DNA from: Brachycybe producta
Taxonomy: Eukaryota > Arthropoda > Diplopoda > Playtdesmida > Andrognathidae
DNA length: 64,000 bases
Direction of reading: 5' to 3'
Assembly: GCA_036925085.1 (NCBI GenBank)
Contig: JAUPFP010000013.1
Coordinates: 1,985,001-2,049,000, forward strand
Shown: positions 58,301-64,000 of the stretch, piece by piece
Layout of the letters: each line of letters starts with the position of its first letter
Position numbering within the stretch: position 1 is the stretch's first letter
Translations under genes and position numbers: made by a program
The notes under the pieces: model-generated
Databases searched by the model: none
What the model saw: the letters and a program-made list of their open reading frames with translations, nothing else
Told to the model about the DNA's origin: nothing

Positions 58301-61300
58301 CTAAAAAAAGTTAGTCAAGCCCTCATAGTTTGAAATTTTTTATGTAAATAAAAAAGAGTAGAGCCTATATATGCTTGTATGTATTTTTATAAAAATTTGA
58401 TTGTTTTGATTTTTTAAACAAAATTATGTGATTCAAAATCACGCAACTGTGCTTCTATTATTATGATTTATTATTATGATGATTTGATTATTCAATAATA
58501 GTAAAGGTAACGAAAATATTCATGACTACCTTGATTAGATCCCAAACAAGAGATGCAATTAACATCGGATCCAATTTGATGTTATCGTTTCCTAAGATAT
58601 CCTTTAAAACAAAAAAAAAAATCATCCTCATGTCCATATATTTTACTCATTACAAAAGCACACAAAAAAGAATAACATTTAAGACGTAACCAGAGAAATT
58701 TTTAACACATTTTAGGCAAAAATCTAGATGCAGCTCCTTCACCTTTTTATCTATGTAACTAGAAATGGTTCAAAGTTTATTTGAAACTAGCAAAATGAAT
58801 CAGATAAAAATATATTCATTAACAACATCTTTGAAAATATTAAGTAATATTTCGTTTTTCTCGTTAAGGTGCTTTTTACATATTTTTGGACGCAAAAGTA
58901 GTAATGTTAGAAGGTTCTGCTAATTTTTTTCATGACATTTTAAAAAATAAAATTTTACAGTAGTTTCAAAATGACCCGTTGCATCAACATTTCATAAAAA
59001 TTACAATCGCTTTTTTAACCTGTCATAAAAATTTTATTTTGAATCTTTCCATATTGTTTCTCCTGAAAAACGTTTACTTCAAAAAGTTCAAAATCTAAAC
59101 TCAAAAACCATTAATTTTTGTCTTTATCCTTTTCAAAGACATCGTCGTTCGTAGCATTTCTTTTGTCTTTCAAGTTTCAAATAAACTTCGAACTTCTTTT
59201 AAAAGATACTTCTTAAAAAGTAAAGGCCTTCCATCTCTTGACTTATGCCCATGTAACATTTTCTCGAGCTAGACCTCATCCTCTGCGGACTTACTACAAG
59301 ACTGCCCTTGCCACAATATTCAGTTACAACGTCGATTTGATTTGGCTCTAAACATGCTCCGATAAACGGATTAATGTTGTCATGACGGATTTCTTTCATC
59401 TTTTAAATAAACAAGCCATTTATTTAAAATAAAAGCGTATCTTGATTTCTGAAAGAGAGAGAAAGAAAGATAACACACCAATCTCATTTCTTTCTTAGTC
59501 TCTCGAGGAACGTCCACAAGTTTCTTGGTGAACCGTAATGACTTCATTACAACGTTTGTTCCCTTGTAACATCTAAAGTGCAAATCAGATAATGGGAATG
59601 ACTGAAAAACAGCACGTAACTCCAAAGACTGCTGACTTGTGACACTCGTCTTGAAAAAAGAAAATTTGATAATTGTTAACTTCAATAAACCAAGAAAATG
59701 TTCTTTCGATGAAGATCCATTTCATCTCTTCCATACCTTGCTCAAAGAACTGAATGCTCCTCGAGGATGAATTTGTAACTCTTTCAAGTATATTTTCCAC
59801 AAGAGACCAGCGATTTCTTGTTCATACTTCCAATTTCTACAAGAAAACACAAGTTCTTCAGAAAACTAACGAAGACACTTTCAAAATGATTACAGTTGAA
59901 AAGAATTTTTTAAAAAAAAATCAGACGTAAACTAAGCGTTGCAAGTTTACATTAACTTTCAATGCATAGTTTATATATTTCTTTAATTGCAGTTTTATGT
60001 TAAAGCATAAATTATTTTTGCACATATTAAATGCTTTCAGATTCACGTTTAGCCATAATTTAAAAGTGAATATAAGGCAATGAACAGCTTTCTTCTTTAA
60101 ACTTTTTTCATAAATATAAAATTATATTAAAACAACTTATGGCAGGTTTCTATTTTTTACTCTATCAAATGGCAAATCCTTGACAAGAAATACAGAAGTT
60201 CCAAGGATAAACTGTTACTTAAAAACGAAGAATTTGAAGTGTCCACGGGCTCATTGTTAAGTGAATGATTGCATGAACAAGCAATTCTGAAAAATACAAA
60301 TGGACGAACAACATCACAGAGCAAAGTGCTTTTATAGGCTTAGAACTGTGTACACCACACCTACGCGGTGCAATCAGGTCCAAGTGACCATACTCTGAGG
60401 AATAGCCTTCCGTGCTCTCAAAACAAGTTTGCAAACAAGAAAGAGGGAGGACCAGCTGAGAATCATGGTCCCCAGGCTAGCATCCATAGGGAATCATGAA
60501 ATACCGGGTGTTACACTATTATCTCAAAATCAACAATTTCTCACTTTTGCAAAATTCTATTCTCGCAACCGAGCGATATCATAGTTGTCTCTATAACTAA
60601 ATTTTATATCTGCATGAAAAAATGTTTATGTTAAGTGGTTAACTAGCTATTTTGACAGTGCATTTCTTATTCAGTTCTTTGGACTAAATTCCCCTCACGG
60701 CTGTTTGTAGAATAATTATTCAAATTTAAATTAAAAAGATACATGAAAAAACAACTTCAGAGTAGTACATGTAAATGCATTATGCAAATGAGCGATGATG
60801 CAGTCGTTTTGAATCGGCTGTACGGAGCAAAAAGGTACAAATAATAACATTTTTTGTGATAGAGAAAATGAGCAAAAAAAGCACATCTTCAGACCAATCA
60901 CGCAGACAAGAGACCCGATCTTTTAACCAAGTGGTTCCCAAAGGATGTGTCATGCGTTTTAGCCAGTCTGCACTCAGCCGTGAAATATTCGATGCTATTT
61001 TTAAGTTAATATTTTCAAATAAATTTTAACTTTATCGTAAAAAAAATCAGATGGACAAAACTTTCTTATATTTACAATAAACCAGTAATCCAGTAAACCA
61101 GTATTTTGCTAGGTGTGCCACAATTTCTAGAGGTAAAAAATACTGTGCCGTGATCAAAAAACGTTTGAGAACCAAACCATTTTAACCGATGGACGGTCTC
61201 TTCTTAAATTTCTTTTCTAAAAGGCTAATTACAAAGAAATCCTATTCCCTTCTGAATGTAAGTTAAAAATCAGTTTAGTTTTACATAAAATATATGCAAT

Positions 61301-63746
61301 TAAAACGAAAACAACAAAAAAATAAGCGAGAAAGAAAGATCATACCTGTATGATATAACTGCAGTCACAATGACGACCACAAGTAGACAACCCAGAAATA
61401 TGACAACAATTTCTCTGTTCTTGTCTAAAACACAAAACAGACGATAAAACAATGGATTCTCAAACTAGTTAAAACAGATAAAAAAAAATAAACAACGAAC
61501 CTGGTTTTGGTAGACATCTTCCTCCATCGAAACCACAAGCAGGTTCATCTTCGGGTGTTTTCCCACCTTTCCAATTGATACTTTTCCCTGGCATCAGGTT
61601 AAATTCCTAAAATGACCAAAATTCGCTTCAGTTAAAATTTTAGAAAAAAACAAAACAAATTTAAATGTTAAAAGTAAAACCCAGTTTACTGGAAGATTAT
61701 CACTGTGTTTAAACATTCCTACAGGCCTCATCGCTTTTGTAAATGAGTCATTGTCCAGCGTCCAATCTTCATCTACCAGGGCCAACACAGAGAAATTACC
61801 TTCAGCATCACCATAGGAATCGATATCAATTTCTAGACCAGTAATACCTAAGTTAACACAAACCATAGTTAGATGCCATTTTTCTGTAAGGAAGAAGAGC
61901 AACAATTAAAGCTAACTTTTGAAGCGTTTCCGCCGAATTATTTCTTCAATAATGGCCGTTCCGTTCAAATGCCTTTCTAACTCGCCTTCGTTCCTCATTA
62001 GAACCGAATGTAAGGCCTCGGCGTAAACTTGTACGGAATCGTACAGATAAACGGCAGAAGCTCCGACGTGCTGAAATAAATCAATATACAACTTGAACCA
62101 AGTTGTTTATAAGCAGCAACTACACACATCGGCAAGTGAAGAGAACAATAGACTAGAACTCTAATTAATCGGCGTTTCAGACAAAACATCAATAAGAAAG
62201 TGAAAGTGTTGCAGTGTATTTTAATAAACAGATTTTGTTAATGCTACTTCTGAAATAGTTCACGTTCACTTTTTACATGTAGAAATTATTAAAGCCAAAG
62301 CGTTTATGCAAACAGCAATTCAAAAATATGCAAATTGTTTTTAAAAATAGTTCATTTTTATGAAAATGAAAATGCAAAACCAAAACAGTTCCAGGTGATT
62401 TTTTATGCATAAATGCCCCTCAAACTCTGAGCGGAAAAACCACTTAATGTGATACTGAAAAGACTGGAATATTTTTTCGTGTTAACCATATTTTGTGTTA
62501 AAAGAAATAAGTTCGAAAAAGTACTTTATAATATTTTTATGTTATTACAATACGAATATCAAAAACTTTCAACTTGGTTCTGACTACTGCTTTTTTTAAT
62601 AAAAATCAGTAATTTTGAATTGCGTATTTTACATATATTATATGGTGTGTTTGTGCATGTATCTAATAATATACAGTATATTTAATCAAGATAAAAAAAA
62701 GAAAGGCAAATTTGAATTTTTCAAATTCGCTTTTTGGCCACTGTTTACCTCAAAGCGAAATTGGAAACAATGTTTTTCCTTTTTTTTTGTTTTAAAATAA
62801 ATTTTTCTCTTTTTCAATAAGTTTCTTTGTTTTAACGAATATTTTCGTCTTGTTCGTTTCGTGTTAAATGAGTTAAAACATACGAAAAACCTTATACTGT
62901 TAGATGGCATCGAAAACATTACGTGTTATCCGATATATTGTGTTATCCGTTTTCATGTTAAACGGTTTTACTGTATACTGCCTTTCAGTTTTGGAAACTA
63001 GAAGGGAAGCTCAATCACTCAGGGTATTTTCATGTTGACATCTTTTTGAAAGATGAAAGATAAGCTTTTTACGTGAACTTGAAAAGGACCCAATTTTAAA
63101 CAGACGTCGCATAGCAGACGATATATTTTAAAATTCATTTTATAAATAATTTTGAAAGATAACAACATAAAAATATCCTTAAGTGTGTTTTAGAAACTAG
63201 AATGATAGCTCATTGAGCTTAAGATTCTTTTCATCTTGACCCTGAATAACAGAATAAATAAGAATTTGGAAATCAACTAGTCATAAACCTTCTTAAAGAA
63301 ATCATTTGTAGAATTTCTTTCTGAGGAAAAAAAGCATTTTTTTTTTTTAGAAAAATAAGTGAAATTATGTGATTTAATGCAAATTTTGAAAGATTTGTTA
63401 ATTTGGATTTGCTTATAACGTATGTGAAATAATCGGTTCAATTATTATTGCACATATGTTAAAAGCAAACTTTTAACCTTAAAAAATAATATTGAACAAT
63501 TAAGTAACTTGAAACACAAAGATAACGAAAAAGTAGAAAAAGGTTTCTGTACCTTCCGATAACTCTTAAAGACGCCGACGCCGGCAACATCGTCAAAGGA
63601 AAAAGGATATTTCTGATTGTATTCACGAATACGTTGAACAAAATCCGAAAAGTTGGAAGAGACTGGAGGAGTTGGAGCAACGACCAAAACGGAACGTGCT
63701 GTCTCGAAATATTCGTCCTTGTTCTCTTGTAATTCGGGATATTCAC
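51375..63746 (-). CDS. Receptor guanylate cyclase, 5' end outside window
   Basis: Seventeen exons agree in phase: 63746-63553, 62070-61917, 61847-61690, 61606-61501, 61424-61346, 59836-59737, 59649-59479, 59399-59295, 58601-58530, 56617-56452, 56363-56205, 56132-55955, 54694-54554, 54479-54356, 54259-53917, 53234-53143 and 52394-51375. They give 1,119 residues, numbered here from the first full codon. Residues 1-203 are the end of an ANF-receptor-type ligand-binding domain. The membrane helix is 209-229. The kinase-homology domain (about 264-546) has HGN at 392-394 and DYG at 412-414 in place of HRD and DFG, so it is a pseudokinase. A coiled linker (548-590) precedes the cyclase: metal Asp620 and Asp664, guanine-selecting Glu660 and Cys732. 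It makes cGMP from GTP at the membrane. A 328-residue Ser/Arg-rich tail ends ESAM. Gyc76C-type orthology is inferred. Confidence 0.95.
53270..53862. repeat. Candidate foldback element in a cyclase intron
   Basis: GAATACGGATAGGC at the left mirrors GGGCATCCGTAATC at the right, and AATCGGATAATT pairs with AATTGATTATCCGATT. A 30-bp direct duplication (CGATTAACTAAATCAGAATA units) sits at about 53798-53850. Ends are approximate. Confidence 0.5.
55389..55421. repeat. C14-G19 homopolymer pair
   Basis: Fourteen C are followed directly by nineteen G, inside the palindromic flanks AGAATTA and TTAATTCT. It lies in the 54695-55954 intron of the cyclase gene. Confidence 0.95.
57733..58094. mobile_element. 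hAT-type element in a cyclase intron
   Basis: TAGAGGTGGGAC at the left pairs with GTCCCATCCCCA at the right with two mismatches. Flanks are ATGAATAT (57725-57732) and ATAAATAT (58095-58102), an 8-bp duplication with one change. The right part repeats ATTCGAA motifs. Confidence 0.75.
58775..59050. repeat. Copy of the dispersed palindromic repeat in a cyclase intron
   Basis: TTTGAAACTAGCAAAATGAA at about 58778 and GTCATAAAAATTTTATTTTG near 59022 correspond to the left arm and inner right arm. Confidence 0.55.
60929..61179. mobile_element. hAT-type MITE with exact 8-bp duplication
   Basis: AAGTGGTTCCCAAAGG at the left pairs with GTTTGAGAACCAAACCA at the right, allowing mismatches. TTTTAACC flanks both sides (60921-60928 and 61180-61187). 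It lies in the cyclase intron just downstream of the transmembrane exon. Confidence 0.85.
62980..63230. repeat. Copy of the dispersed palindromic repeat in a cyclase intron
   Basis: TTGGAAACTAGAAGGGAAGC and TCAATCACTCAGGGTATTTT, then a right inner arm with CATAAAAATATCCTTAAGTG. Unusually, another left-arm phrase, TTTTAGAAACTAGAATGA, follows directly, so two copies may abut. Just left of it, ACGGTTTTACTGTATAC looks like a mariner-type end. Confidence 0.7.
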
Positions 63747-63889
63747 CTAACTCTTATTTCAGAATAAAGAAAAAATGAAAAAATTACTATCGACAAATTG
63801 GATATATATCGATTATCGAAAAAAAATAATTTCACGACAAAAGGTAACTACGAGCTTGTAGAATACTGAACACTGAAAAATAAGAAAAA

Positions 63890-64000
63890 TTTTAAAATGT
63901 GCCTGAAACTAGAAAAGGAATGGAATCACATATAATTTTCAAAATAAACTTGTTGTGGTGGTATTTAAATGACCAAGTTTTTAGTTTTTGAACGTTATTA
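63890..64000. repeat. Copy of the dispersed palindromic repeat cut by the window edge
   Basis: CTGAAACTAGAAAAGGAATG and TTTTCAAAATAAACTTG match the left arm. Confidence 0.55.

Noticed and set aside
61848-61905. Upstream extension of the exon at 61847-61690
   Set aside because: The open frame continues upstream, but splicing 61917 to 61847 gives RFKSITG, which fits the family, with no leftover intron.

Overview
The window is animal nuclear DNA: AT-rich, with intron-split genes (GT-AG junctions, introns from about 60 nt to over 2 kb), microsatellites and many short non-autonomous DNA transposons. Gene content suggests an invertebrate, most likely an arthropod: a LEV-10/Culd-type CUB-LDLa membrane protein, a natriuretic-receptor-like guanylate cyclase with a long C-terminal tail, and a TATA box followed by a TCAGT-type initiator. 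The species cannot be named from this sequence.

I rebuilt the genes by joining exons whose splice phases agree. (1) 278-1753, minus: first five exons of a DCXR-type short-chain dehydrogenase/reductase; its 3' end lies beyond the left edge. (2) 4295-4609, plus: an unrecognised 104-residue protein with two hydrophobic stretches and an acidic tail. (3) 9512-11250, plus: a three-exon gene for a 139-residue secreted four-cysteine protein with a visible promoter. (4) 22719-30643, plus: an eight-exon C16orf89/DUF4735 homologue of 373 residues, with one apparent GC-AG intron. (5) 34529-38430, minus: an 824-residue protein with five CUB-like domains, one LDLa domain and one membrane span, encoded by a signal-peptide exon and one 2.4-kb exon. 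(6) 51375-63746, minus: 17 exons of a receptor guanylate cyclase covering the end of the ligand-binding domain, membrane span, kinase-homology domain, cyclase domain and a 328-residue tail; its 5' end lies beyond the right edge. The genes look functionally unrelated, although several encode secreted or surface proteins.

The space between and inside the genes is dominated by repeats. A palindromic repeat family recurs roughly every 4 kb, including inside introns. At least six hAT-like elements have 8-bp target duplications, and one hAT copy carries a SINE, a second hAT MITE and a probable foldback. The largest non-genic block is 40420-49294: a 3.1-kb pyrimidine-rich array, a 100-N assembly gap and a 4.9-kb purine-rich array, with related ATGGCGGC-type units in inverted orientation at the two outer ends. 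The long open frames in that block are artefacts of stop-free repeat units.
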